From NCBI RefSeq assembly GCF_023242365.1, contig NZ_JALLIX010000050.1, positions 1 through 47,099 of the forward strand: a DNA stretch of 47,099 bases, in the 5' to 3' direction. Origin of the DNA: Pseudomonas sp. MWU13-2100. Lineage in GTDB: Bacteria > Pseudomonadota > Gammaproteobacteria > Pseudomonadales > Pseudomonadaceae. Made by a program: the position numbers and the translations under genes. The notes under the pieces were generated by a model. The model searched no databases. It was not told the DNA's origin and saw only the letters and a program-made list of their open reading frames with translations. Positions 26,329-34,094 of this stretch are shown here, piece by piece (the first letter of the stretch is position 1; each line of letters starts with the position of its first letter).

Positions 26329-26535
26329 ATGCTACCGGCGCCTGCTGCATTTATTCCTGAATTGAAGGCCCTGACCTCCGAGAACCTGACCTACGGGTAT
26401 TCCAGTGGCAAGGTGCAGGGCAAGAAAGACTTTATCGGCGATATTGAAACAGGGAAAAGCGCGTTCAAGACGCTGGAAATGCAGAACCAGACCGTCAGCC
26501 TGTCAGGTGACGTGGCTTTCGTCCGCCATCACTAG
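26329..26535 (+). pseudogene. Fragment of a SnoaL/DUF4440-like gene
   Basis: Sixty-eight codons encode ALTSENLTYGYSSGKVQGKK and, further on, AFKTLEMQNQTVSLSGDVAFVRHH, a good match to the middle of the small DUF4440/SnoaL-like (NTF2-fold) proteins, which normally run about 120-150 residues. Both the N-terminal helix and the strands after VRHH are missing; a TAG stop cuts it there. No ribosome site precedes the ATG. I read it as a gene remnant. Confidence 0.65.
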
Positions 26536-26562
26536 GGCTGCAAGCCTCAGCGCAGTCGCCCA

Positions 26563-26934
26563 TCAGGCGTCCGACGAAGCGAACACCCGCAGCCGATGAC
26601 CGTCCGGATCAAGTGCGACAAAGGTATAGCCGAAATCCATCTCTACCGGTGCTTGGAGAATGGCCAGCCCCTTGGCAACCCACGCTTGATAGGTTGACTC
26701 GACCAGCGATTTTTCCGCGACAGAGAATGCCACTTCGCCTGCCACCCCGATATCAGCGCCCCGTGGTTCCACCGTGTGCTTCGACCAAAGGCCCAACATG
26801 AGTCCGGAGCCCAATGCGAACATTGCAAACGTGGCCGAAGCTTCTATCGCCGGGCTACCGAACAAGTCGGCGTAGAAGCGGGCGCTGGACTCCGGGCTGT
26901 CGACATACAAGATGAAAAAATTGGGCTTGATCAT
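26563..26934 (-). CDS. VOC-family protein (glyoxalase/bleomycin-resistance-like)
   Basis: A 123-residue single-domain VOC protein (MIKPNFFILYVDSPESSARFY ... FTFVALDPDGHRLRVF type). The ATG at 26934 is chosen because CAGGAG lies just upstream and the fold begins there; the longer frame adds unrelated sequence. VOC proteins include glyoxalases and drug-binding resistance proteins; the substrate is not known. It lies 103 bp downstream of a WYL-type regulator on the same strand, which probably controls it. Confidence 0.87.
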   Translation of the reverse strand: MIKPNFFILYVDSPESSARFYADLFGSPAIEASATFAMFALGSGLMLGLWSKHTVEPRGADIGVAGEVAFSVAEKSLVESTYQAWVAKGLAILQAPVEMDFGYTFVALDPDGHRLRVFASSDA

Positions 26935-27037
26935 AGAAAGGCTCCTGGCCTGGGATGGAAGTGGCCTATCAGCACAGTGCTGGCCGGCGCTTTCCATCCT
27001 ACGCAGGCCACTACCCATTTTTGTCAGCAGTCATCGC

Positions 27038-27727
27038 CTATTGCGGCCTGATCCCTTCCTGTAGACGCCAAGCCTTCAGCAATGCCTGGCGTCGGCGCGG
27101 ATATCGCTCCTGGGCCACCTTGAATTCGCTGATCCGGTCACTGCGGAAATGCCGAAAACCGTCACGTAGCTCGCACCAGGCCACCAGTACGCGGGCCTCG
27201 TCGAAATAACCCAGTGCAAAGGGCCAGATGGTTCGGCAGGACTGTTCGCCCCTCAAATCCTGATAGACGATCTCCACTTTCAGTTCCGCCCTGATCGCCT
27301 GGCGAATCAGCGGCTGTACGATGTCTACCGGCAGCGGCGAGGCGCTGGGCCCGATAAGTAGCGCAGATGCGTCCAGTTCGTCCCTCAGCCCTGGTGGAAG
27401 GACCGCCGATATTTTGTTCAGGGCATTACGTGCCGCTTGACCCAAGCGTTCATCCGCACGCTCGGCCACCCAACGCGAACCGAGGACGAGAGCCTCTATC
27501 TCGTCCTCTGAAAACATCAGTGGCGGAAGTAGAAACCCGGGATGCAGGACAAAACCCAGTCCGGCGACCCCCTCGATGTTTGCGCCTTGTTCCTTCAAGG
27601 TTCCGATATCCCTGTAGAGGCTGCGCAGGGTGATGCCAAGCTCCTGGGCCAGCACTGCGCCGGCCACCGGAAAACGATGGCGTCGTAAAATCTGGATCAA
27701 GGCCAGGAGGCGTTGGGAGCGCGACAT
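27038..27727 (-). CDS. YafY-type HTH/WYL transcriptional regulator
   Basis: A 229-residue regulator with an N-terminal winged helix (MSRSQRLLALIQILRR, LAQELGITLRSLYRDIGTLKEQG, 1-60) and a C-terminal WYL ligand-sensing domain (about 135-215, IVYQDLRGEQSCRTIWPFALGYFDEARVLVAWCELR). Such proteins usually regulate an adjacent gene, here the VOC gene. Confidence 0.9.
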   Translation of the reverse strand: MSRSQRLLALIQILRRHRFPVAGAVLAQELGITLRSLYRDIGTLKEQGANIEGVAGLGFVLHPGFLLPPLMFSEDEIEALVLGSRWVAERADERLGQAARNALNKISAVLPPGLRDELDASALLIGPSASPLPVDIVQPLIRQAIRAELKVEIVYQDLRGEQSCRTIWPFALGYFDEARVLVAWCELRDGFRHFRSDRISEFKVAQERYPRRRQALLKAWRLQEGIRPQ

Positions 27728-27764
27728 TGAGCTGAGTTCAAAAAAGACGATGTTCGAGAGGATT

Positions 27765-28097
27765 TCATATCAAGGCAGGTACTACAACCGCTCGCCACCT
27801 GGTCAGGACATCCCCCGGATACATTCGACGCATTAGGCTGATGGCCAGATGATACATGGTTTTATATACATGGAAATCTGTCTGAAGTTGATGCGGGAAG
27901 GGCCGGAACCATTCATTGGCAGGTTTGTTTTCGTGTTCATAAAACCGCCGAATACAGCCGTTCAGTTCAGCGTCGGTTTCAGGTGACGAGCGGACAGTAA
28001 ACTTTACCTGGTATTTACTTTGGCGCGTCGTGAATTCATCAAAAAAAACTGTCTGAAAGGTAGGTCCGGATATATTATTGAAACCGGCTCGGTGCAA
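27765..28097 (-). pseudogene. Possible gene remnant with a GIY-YIG/T5orf172-like tail
   Basis: A 110-codon stretch that looks protein-like (KYQVKFTVRSSPETDAELNG, then CIRRFYEHENKPANEWFR) and resembles the end of T5orf172/GIY-YIG-type proteins, where a helix is followed by N/K-x-x-x-EWFR. There is no ATG or ribosome site for it (only a TTG at 28097, and the frame is open to about 28128), so it is either a remnant or chance. The rest of the 27728-28112 spacer holds the promoters of the WYL and PXPV genes. Confidence 0.3.
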
Positions 28098-28112
28098 AGA
28101 AGAGGATGTGTC

Positions 28113-28469
28113 ATGATGAGTCGACTCTCAAAAATGAAACTAGCCGTCTTGCTCATTGGCGTACTCGCCATTGCAGGGCAGGCCGAGGCCCGTGGCGGGT
28201 ACGGTTATGGTTGGGGTCACGGTCACGGTTATGGTTATGGACACGGTGGGGGCTGGGGCTGGGGTGGCCCGGCCCTGCTGGGGGCGGTGGTCGGCGGTCT
28301 CGTAGTGGGCTCGGTTGTCGCCAACTCCCAGCCTCCGGTTTACGTTCAGCAGCCGGTTTACGTCCAGCCACAGCCGGTGTACATCCAGCAACCGCCGCCG
28401 GTCTACTACCAGGCGCCACCACCGCCACCGGGCTACTACTACCCGCCACAACCGGTTCCGATGCGATAG
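28113..28469 (+). CDS. Small secreted Gly/His/Tyr-rich PXPV-repeat protein
   Basis: A 118-residue protein: signal peptide (about 1-27, ending GQAEA), a Gly/Tyr/His/Trp-rich part (GYGYGWGHGHGYGYGHGGG, possible metal binding), a glycine-zipper-like hydrophobic segment (LLGAVVGGLVVGSVVA, about 61-78) and a Pro/Tyr/Val tail with PPVYVQQPVYVQPQPVYIQQ repeats. Pseudomonas has several such PXPV-type proteins of unknown envelope function. AGAGGA before the paired ATGs at 28113/28116 supports the start; the upstream open frame lacks one. Confidence 0.82.
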   Translation: MMSRLSKMKLAVLLIGVLAIAGQAEARGGYGYGWGHGHGYGYGHGGGWGWGGPALLGAVVGGLVVGSVVANSQPPVYVQQPVYVQPQPVYIQQPPPVYYQAPPPPPGYYYPPQPVPMR

Positions 28470-28811
28470 GTGCTTGTGGGTCATCGCCACGTGCTTGATG
28501 GCGCAGGTCCCGGCGTAATTACCTCCGGGATACCTGGAGCGCCTGCGTGAGTCGGAACGGGAGGCGCAGGTAGTCGTTTGTAATTTCTGAATGAGTTGAC
28601 CATTCAGCCAGGCCAACTGCGGGATAGTCCCGAAGCTGATCAGAGGTTAACACCACAACGTTGTCTGCTTTCTCCGCGTCATCTCGGGGCGGTGTGGCGT
28701 TTTTTGTACACGGTTTAACTTGCTTTTGATTCAGGGGCGGTGGCGTGAGTAAGAAGCTCAATCGATGATCTATACTCGTACTTCTTATATGGGACGGCGT
28801 CAGGTGGAATT
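28470..28811. other. 342-bp intergenic region with small hairpins
   Basis: CTGAATG (28587-28593) pairs perfectly with CATTCAG (28601-28607), directly followed by CGGGA-TAG-TCCCG (28619-28631). These adjacent stems could be part of a small RNA or leader. An 80-codon frame on the minus strand (28519-28761) has no homology I recognise and no clear ribosome site. TATACT at 28771-28776 is a possible -10 box for the next gene. Confidence 0.35.
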
Positions 28812-29333
28812 ATGGATGGGGAAGAAAAGAAGGAGGCGGCTCCAACCGCTCCTCCCACACTGAATGAGGAGCAGCGTATTGCGTACCTTAACGCTGTGGT
28901 GACTGAGAGCATACTTATTGAAAATGCTATCGCACAAAATCAACATATAGATGTTTGGTTGGTGAGGGGGGGAGGGCAGGAGAGCTGTTTAACTGCGATC
29001 AATGCTGGCAGCGCTGGTGGAGAGCCTGAAAACGAGGCCTGTGGGAAACCCACGCCCGAGCAGGTGATTAGCCAGGTAGGTGGTTCGCGACCCGGAGTTC
29101 CTCAAGAGAAACTGCCTGAATTTACGTCTGTTGCGCGAAACTCGGCCAAATGGGCGCGGCGTGGCGGTTGGCTTCTTATAAAAATCAATACCAAATATCT
29201 GGCGGCTGGAGACGCCATTGAGAGCGGCTGGATCTGCTTGAAGTCGGCGCCGTTTACCAAAGCAAAATACATCCCGCATCCCAATCCGATTGTCGCTGTC
29301 GGGGGAGGTCGAGCGCTACCAAACGCAGATTGA
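28812..29333 (+). CDS. Hypothetical protein with ADP-ribosyltransferase-like motif order
   Basis: A 173-residue protein I cannot assign to a named family with certainty. In order it shows VWLVRGGG (Arg52), EFTSVA (Thr105-Ser106) followed by ARRGGWLLIKI, and ESGW (Glu137). This is the R ... S-T-S-like ... E order of mono-ADP-ribosyltransferase toxins, at plausible spacing. The N-terminal 20 residues are acidic/proline-rich and there is no signal peptide. It is AT-richer than its neighbours, suggesting transfer. A DUF4765-like relation is possible from memory. No obvious immunity or antitoxin gene is adjacent. A strong terminator follows. The function is inference only. Confidence 0.7.
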   Translation: MDGEEKKEAAPTAPPTLNEEQRIAYLNAVVTESILIENAIAQNQHIDVWLVRGGGQESCLTAINAGSAGGEPENEACGKPTPEQVISQVGGSRPGVPQEKLPEFTSVARNSAKWARRGGWLLIKINTKYLAAGDAIESGWICLKSAPFTKAKYIPHPNPIVAVGGGRALPNAD

Positions 29334-29363
29334 TGCTGGGTGATGCAGAATCCATTAAGAAAT

Positions 29364-29400
29364 AAAAAGCCCCGGAGCATAAGTAGGGCGGGGGCTTTTT
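29364..29400 (+). terminator. Terminator, copy 1 of a repeated element
   Basis: AAAAAGCCCC at 29364-29373 pairs with GGGGCTTTTT at 29391-29400. It ends the preceding gene and is followed by TGTTGCTAATAG (29402-29413), which recurs after a similar hairpin at 30634-30682. Confidence 0.85.
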
Positions 29401-29565
29401 ATGTTGCTAATAGTGAGAGGGGGCTTTGGCGCGTTGCATTTGATTGGCCACCTTGGGTGCTCGCAACCCGCACAACGGTTATCACTGAAATAGCCTGCGA
29501 CGTCTGTTTCACGCACTATTCCCCTCCCCATACTGTTGCTTCTGGAGCCCGCCAAGGAAGCTAAT

Positions 29566-29691
29566 ATGGAACAGTATCGAATGCGCTCGCTGATGGTCGT
29601 GCTTGTACATCTCGCGGCATTCGTCCTCGTCAGCCTGGGTTTGCTGAGCCTGACGATGATGATGGCCTGGGTCGGACGCTTGTTCTTCTAG
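29566..29691 (+). CDS. Small hydrophobic membrane protein, 41 residues
   Basis: An ATG with AAGGAA eight bases upstream opens a 41-codon frame ending TAG at 29691. It starts MEQYRMRSLM and continues as one strongly hydrophobic helix (VVLVHLAAFVLVSLGLLSLT, then MMMAWVGRLFF). The short charged N-terminus and single span fit a bacterial single-span small protein. It is tail-to-tail with the LysR gene, which ends two bases later. No known family. Confidence 0.55.
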   Translation: MEQYRMRSLMVVLVHLAAFVLVSLGLLSLTMMMAWVGRLFF

Positions 29692-29692
29692 T

Positions 29693-30538
29693 TCAACCGT
29701 TTGAAATGTCTGCGCTCAAAGTACTGATCAGCGCTTGGGCCTGGGCATCGCGTTGCGCGGTATGGAGCACGATTTCACGCGAGGGCAGGGGGGGTAGGTC
29801 GATCCGCTGTGCCACGTCGACACAGCCGTTTGGCGCCATGCGCCCGACCATCGCGCCTATTCCGATGCCGGCCGCCACCGCTGCGCCGATGGCCAGAATC
29901 CCGCTGCCGACAAAGACCTCTTCCCAAGGGCGGTTCTGCGTTTGCAGTGCCGCCATCACCATGCTCCGCATGCCGCAGGGCTCGGGTTGTATCGCCAGGG
30001 GTAAAGCTGCTCCGGGCGGCAGTTCGAAGTCTTGTGCGGCCATCCAGCTGAATCGTGCCGCGCCGATCACCTCGCCGTCCTGGCGTCGGTTGTCGTGCCT
30101 CAGGATCAAGGCCACATCCAGCTTGCCCTGCTCGTAGCTCTCCAGCATGTCCCGGGAAGTGCCCAGGCTGAAGGCGACGACAACCTCCGGGTCGGTGTTC
30201 GCCATGCGCCGCAACCATAGGGTGAGATCGGCCCCGACAATGTGATGGCTGACGCCGACCCGCAGGGTGCGCTTCTGCTTGCCGAAGCAGTTCATCGCTT
30301 GCTGGTAGTTATCCAGCAAGTGCCGTGCGCTGGCCAGGAAAGTCTGTCCGTGAGCCGATAAGGTTACCCGTCGCGGCGTGCGTTCGAGCAGCTTGCGCCC
30401 CAGGGTTTCTTCCAGGCGCTTTATCTTCAGGCTGATAGCCGCCTGGGTGCCGCCTATGACATCAGCGGCACGGGTGAAGCTCTTGAGCTCCGCGACCAGG
30501 ACAAACGCCTGGATAGCGTCGATGTCGGGCATTTTCAT
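29693..30538 (-). CDS. LysR-family transcriptional regulator
   Basis: A 281-residue LysR protein with the N-terminal winged helix (residues 5-64; FTRAADVIGGTQAAISLKIKRLE) and a substrate-binding domain. The effector domain starts at LRVGVSHHIVGADL. No metabolic gene is divergent from it within 200 bp, so its target cannot be inferred. It lies between the two copies of a terminator-linked repeat. Confidence 0.9.
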   Translation of the reverse strand: MKMPDIDAIQAFVLVAELKSFTRAADVIGGTQAAISLKIKRLEETLGRKLLERTPRRVTLSAHGQTFLASARHLLDNYQQAMNCFGKQKRTLRVGVSHHIVGADLTLWLRRMANTDPEVVVAFSLGTSRDMLESYEQGKLDVALILRHDNRRQDGEVIGAARFSWMAAQDFELPPGAALPLAIQPEPCGMRSMVMAALQTQNRPWEEVFVGSGILAIGAAVAAGIGIGAMVGRMAPNGCVDVAQRIDLPPLPSREIVLHTAQRDAQAQALISTLSADISNG

Positions 30539-30633
30539 GGTTGAGCTGGAGGTCCTGTCTCGAAGGTAGTGAAGTTACCATGACGAGCGACATGTGTGCC
30601 GAAGGCGGCTTTCGCGACAGCCTATTTTGAAAA

Positions 30634-30667
30634 AAAGCCCCAAAGCATTACGAGTGCCTGGGGCTTT
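30634..30667 (+). terminator. Terminator-like hairpin, copy 2 of a repeated element
   Basis: AAAGCCCCA at 30634-30642 pairs with TGGGGCTTT at 30659-30667, followed by TGTTGCTAATAG at 30671-30682. In this orientation no gene precedes it; on the minus strand it lies after the DUF6124 gene and may end that gene. Confidence 0.6.
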
Positions 30668-30759
30668 GCGTGTTGCTAATAGCGAGGGTTTTTGGAGGGC
30701 AAAAAGGAAATGGGTTATGAGAGGACGTTAAGCCGGTGCTTTCTATCGCATTGCTCTTG

Positions 30760-31101
30760 TCAGCTCGTTATAGCTGTTTCCTCTATCACAGAGTCCACCT
30801 GTCTTTGTGCCAGCTCGATCAAATGCACGATGCCCATCGCCACCTTGCGGTTGGCGCCCGTGAGGTTGTCAGCATTTTCATAGGCGGTGGCGGCAGCGGA
30901 GTCGAGAATCGAACTGGCGTTGACGAGGGCGTCTTCGCGGCTTTGGGATGCCTGTTGGCGTTTGTGCGGTTTTATGGAAATGGGTGGCTTTGGTGCGTTA
31001 GCTTCTGGCCACAGATAGTGAGCCAAGGCGCGATCGATGGCTTGTGGATCAATGCTTTCGACGGCGGATGAAACAGGTGGATTTGGCGTTACCTTGAACA
31101 T
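30760..31101 (-). CDS. DUF6124-family protein
   Basis: A 113-residue soluble protein starting MFKVTPNPP, the usual opening of the Pseudomonas DUF6124 family, with a Pro-rich linker and a helical C-terminal half (ALVNASSILDSAAATAYENA). Function is unknown. I chose the ATG at 31101 because the family begins there and GGGGAT lies upstream; the frame is open for 74 more codons, but these run through a repeat region. Confidence 0.85.
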   Translation of the reverse strand: MFKVTPNPPVSSAVESIDPQAIDRALAHYLWPEANAPKPPISIKPHKRQQASQSREDALVNASSILDSAAATAYENADNLTGANRKVAMGIVHLIELAQRQVDSVIEETAITS

Positions 31102-31112
31102 GATTGTGCATC

Positions 31113-31315
31113 CCCAATGTTGAATGGAGCTGCCGGCTATCGCTGCTAAACGAAGGAGGGTGGCAGCTGTACGCAGGTTAGCAGACCGGAACATTGGGAA
31201 ACCCGGCGCACCCGAAGGTGCCCTGCGCACAGCCACCATAAAACGGAGGCAAAAAAATTGCGCCCGACTTGGGTGGCGCTGTGCGCCCAATGTTAAAGAT
31301 TCCAGGCTGCTAAAC
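31113..31315. repeat. Three-copy repeat with nested inverted arms upstream of DUF6124
   Basis: CCCAATGTT ... GCTGCTAAAC occurs at 31113-31151 and again at 31286-31315; an inverted copy, GTTAGCAG ... AACATTGGG, is at 31177-31198. Between the last two, GCGCACAGCCACC (31225-31237) pairs imperfectly with GGTGGCGCTGTGCGC (31272-31286). The region can fold into large stems on either strand. It starts 12 bp upstream of the DUF6124 start. The rest of the 31102-31536 spacer has a small hairpin (CACTG/CAGTG near 31321-31337) and no gene. Confidence 0.7.
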
Positions 31316-31496
31316 CCGATCACTGATTTGGCAGTGACGTCTCAAGGCTAGCCACCGAAATCGGCAGGCGCAACAGCTCGGAAGTTTCTAGGAAATTTCA
31401 CGCGAGGGAAAGGGAGGTGTCTTGCTGGCCTCTGAAAATCACGGACCAAAACGAAAGCGTTTGTTGCTGCTAGCGCCAGCACTTTTCTCCGGGCAT

Positions 31497-31530
31497 AAAA
31501 AAACGGCCTACCTTTCGGTAAGCCGTTTTT
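31497..31530 (-). terminator. tRNA-Met terminator
   Basis: On the minus strand AAAAACGGCTTACC-GAAA-GGTAGGCCGTTTTTTT forms a 14-bp stem with one wobble pair, a GNRA-like loop and a T-run, directly after the tRNA. Confidence 0.9.
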
Positions 31531-31536
31531 AGTACT

Positions 31537-31613
31537 TGGTGGCTACACAGGGACTTGAACCCCGGACCCCAGCATTATGAATGCTATGCTCTAACCAACT
31601 GAGCTATGTAGCC
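31537..31613 (-). tRNA. tRNA-Met (anticodon CAT)
   Basis: A 77-nt gene on the minus strand: GGCTACATAGCTCAGTTGG ... CCGGGGTTCAAGTCC ... TGTAGCCACCA. The acceptor stem GGCTACA/TGTAGCC pairs fully, the anticodon loop is TTCATAA, the T-loop GTTCAAG is intact and the 3' CCA is encoded. The acceptor begins G1-A/C pair paired, unlike initiator tRNA, so it is elongator methionine tRNA. A terminator follows. Confidence 0.95.
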
Positions 31614-31692
31614 AAGTGGCGCGCATTATTCGCCGGTAACGATATTGTGTCAAGCAAATATCTGAAAATTTTCTCTACGCTATCAAACGCTT

Positions 31693-31721
31693 AAGGCCCG
31701 ACGGCGAAAACCGTGGGCCTT
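31693..31721 (-). terminator. Hairpin after the chemoreceptor gene
   Basis: AAGGCCC (31693-31699) and ACGG (31701-31704) pair with CCGT (31711-31714) and GGGCCTT (31715-31721), with one bulged base, eight bases past the stop of the minus-strand gene. Confidence 0.6.
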
Positions 31722-31728
31722 GGGTACC

Positions 31729-33774
31729 TCAACTCAGGCGGAAACGCCCGGTATTGTCGCTCAGGGCCTTGCTGCCTTCACTCAGGCTGTCCGCCGCACG
31801 GTTGACCGCGCGCGCGCCTTCCAGCAGCCGTAAGGCCGCCTGGTCGATCTGCTGGATATTGCCGCTGACCTCATCCGCCGTGCTCGCCTGTTCGTCCACC
31901 GCCGTGGCGATCTGCGCCAGGGTGTCGGTGACGGTCTGCACCGCGCCGGCGATTTCCACCAGCCGCTGACCCAGTCCGGTCACCGATTGGGCGTCGGTCT
32001 CGGCCTGGATGCAGGCCGCTTCCATCAGGGTCACCGCCTGGCTGACCGTGGCCCGCAGGCTGTCGACAGTGCTGGCGATCTGCGCGGTGGACGATTGCGT
32101 GCGCTGCGACAGGCTGCGCACCTCATCCGCCACCACCGCAAAGCCCCGTCCTTGCTCGCCGGCCCGTGCCGCTTCGATGGCGGCGTTCAGGGCCAGCAGG
32201 TTGGTCTGCTCGGCCACGCCCCGAATGGTGTCGACCACCAACTGGATCTGCTGGCCCTGCTCGCTGACCCGGCCCAGTGCCGCCGCCGTTTCGTTCAGAC
32301 GCTGATTCAGTTGTTGGATGCTGGCCGTGGTGCGCTGGCTGTCGCGGCTGCTTTCCGAGGCGATGCGCTGGGTGTTCTGGGCGCTGCCGGAAGCCTGTTC
32401 GCAACTCTGCGCCACGCCCTGGGAGGTGGCTGCCAGTTGCGTGGCCGCCGCGGCGATCTGGCTGATCTGTGCCTGTTGCGTCTCGACCTCGCTCAGAGCG
32501 CCGCTGGAGTGGGTGTTGAGGGTGCGCACGGCCGCGCTCAGTTGCAGGGTCTCATGGTCGACCCCTTGCAGGCTGGTACGCAGTTGCACCACGGCGACGT
32601 TCAGCGCGGTGCTGATGGCTGCGAGCTCGTCACGGCCTTCCACCGGCACTTGCAGGCAGAGGTTGCCGTCGCGCAGGGATTCGGCCAGCAGGGTGATGCC
32701 GCTGGCGCTACGGCGGATCGAGGCTTGCAGGCAGACGAACAGGTACAGCGCCGCCAGCAACAGGCAGCCGAAGACCGCCGCCAACAAGCTGAATTGGCGG
32801 ATGGCCGCGCCGTGGTAATAGTCCAGGCGGCTGTCGAGGGAAGTCAGGCTGTCCTGGCGCAAGCTGGCGAGTTCACCGAGCATCTTGTCCAGGGTCTGTT
32901 CGAAGCCCTCGGGCTTGAGGGTGATGCTGCCGGCGAACATGCCGTCATCGAGCACCTTGAGACCGTCGTCCAGGTGTTGCAGGCTGGCATGGTAACGCTC
33001 TGCCCAGTTTTTCAGCTCCGGCGGCAGACGGCTTTCCAGCAGGTTGCCGGTTTTGGTCAACTGCTCGCGAGCATCGCCGATACGACCGCGCAGGTCCTTC
33101 AATTGCAGGCGGCTTTGCAGGCTGAACTGGCCCGAGACCACCGATGCCTGGCCGACACTGGCCAGGCGACCGACCCGTTCGATCAGGTCCGGCGCGTGCT
33201 GGGTGGCGATTTGCGTGAGCAGGTAGGTTTCCATCCACGGGGCGAGGATCAGGCGGCTGTCCATGGCGATCTGCTCGCGCAGCGCTTGCAATGCACTCAA
33301 GGCGCTGGTGAAACGATCATAGCCGTCCGGCCACCAGCCAACCGTGCTCAGGCTGGCGGAGTCGAGGCCGGCGAGGGCGGCTTGCAGGGCCTGGTAGCGT
33401 TTCAGGGTGTCGGCATCGTGCAGGGTCTTGCCCAGTGCCTCGACCGCCTGGTTGATTTCCGGTTGGGCCTTGTCCAGGGCCGCCATGGCCGCGAGGGTGG
33501 CCGGTGTCGGTTGCCGGTTGGTCTCCGTGGCGCGCCAACGGGCGGCACGATCACGCTGGGCCTCCAGCAGGTTGTCCAGCGAGTCGAGGGACAGCAGTTG
33601 ATTGACGCCGGCACGCTCCTCGGTAATCAGTGCCAGCTTGCCGCGATAATCCTGGCCTATCAGGTACAGGCTGCCCATCAGCGGCACGATGAACAACAGG
33701 AACAGTACCTGAAACTTGCGGGCGAACCCGAAGCGGCCCAGCAGTCGAATCCCCGGTGATAAAAAAGCGTGCAT
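31729..33774 (-). CDS. Transmembrane methyl-accepting chemotaxis protein
   Basis: A 681-residue chemoreceptor. A membrane helix at about 22-42, a large, mostly helical periplasmic domain (45-325), a second helix (about 328-350), a HAMP region (to 405) and a long cytoplasmic signalling coil with the tip EQTNLLALNAAIEAARAGEQ. The periplasmic part is all-helical and glutamine/leucine-rich, not a CACHE or PAS sensor; its ligand is unknown. No other chemotaxis gene is adjacent. The C-terminus lacks a CheR-binding pentapeptide. Confidence 0.92.
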   Translation of the reverse strand: MHAFLSPGIRLLGRFGFARKFQVLFLLFIVPLMGSLYLIGQDYRGKLALITEERAGVNQLLSLDSLDNLLEAQRDRAARWRATETNRQPTPATLAAMAALDKAQPEINQAVEALGKTLHDADTLKRYQALQAALAGLDSASLSTVGWWPDGYDRFTSALSALQALREQIAMDSRLILAPWMETYLLTQIATQHAPDLIERVGRLASVGQASVVSGQFSLQSRLQLKDLRGRIGDAREQLTKTGNLLESRLPPELKNWAERYHASLQHLDDGLKVLDDGMFAGSITLKPEGFEQTLDKMLGELASLRQDSLTSLDSRLDYYHGAAIRQFSLLAAVFGCLLLAALYLFVCLQASIRRSASGITLLAESLRDGNLCLQVPVEGRDELAAISTALNVAVVQLRTSLQGVDHETLQLSAAVRTLNTHSSGALSEVETQQAQISQIAAAATQLAATSQGVAQSCEQASGSAQNTQRIASESSRDSQRTTASIQQLNQRLNETAAALGRVSEQGQQIQLVVDTIRGVAEQTNLLALNAAIEAARAGEQGRGFAVVADEVRSLSQRTQSSTAQIASTVDSLRATVSQAVTLMEAACIQAETDAQSVTGLGQRLVEIAGAVQTVTDTLAQIATAVDEQASTADEVSGNIQQIDQAALRLLEGARAVNRAADSLSEGSKALSDNTGRFRLS

Positions 33775-34094
33775 GGTCGACTACTCCTCAGGGCACCGCG
33801 CACGATTTTGGTGCGATCGTAACGGGTGCCGTCGTTAGATACTTCGGAAGTCCGGCAGTGAGGCATTGTAGGTCGGCCGTTGTAGCGAAACTTCCCATTC
33901 TCGGTCCCCTTTGTAAGGGGGCGTGCTGTAAGCACTCAGAGCACGCAAGATTCAGACCAATGGCGTTACGCTATCAGCCGTTCCGTCGGGGAAAATCGAT
34001 CGTTAGCTCAACAAGTATCTGGCGTGGCCGCACCAAAAAATGGCACATTGCTGCACCTGCAACTGTGCATCCGTCGGTGTTACGGAATCACTTC
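33775..34094. other. 320-bp intergenic region
   Basis: It holds the chemoreceptor promoter on the minus strand and the leader of a small plus-strand frame. GCGTGCT pairs with AGCACGC around 33924-33949. No other structure or gene was seen. Confidence 0.4.

Noticed and set aside
28519..28761. 80-codon minus-strand frame between the PXPV gene and the ART-like gene
   Set aside because: No ribosome site, no recognisable homology, and it covers the expected promoter of the next gene.
31987..33759. Long plus-strand frame opposite the chemoreceptor gene
   Set aside because: Antisense shadow with biased composition; the minus-strand chemoreceptor is clear.
34050..34066. Possible sigma-54 promoter (TGGCACATTGCTGC) upstream of the small membrane frame
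   Set aside because: GG and GC are nine bases apart instead of ten, so the -24/-12 spacing is wrong.
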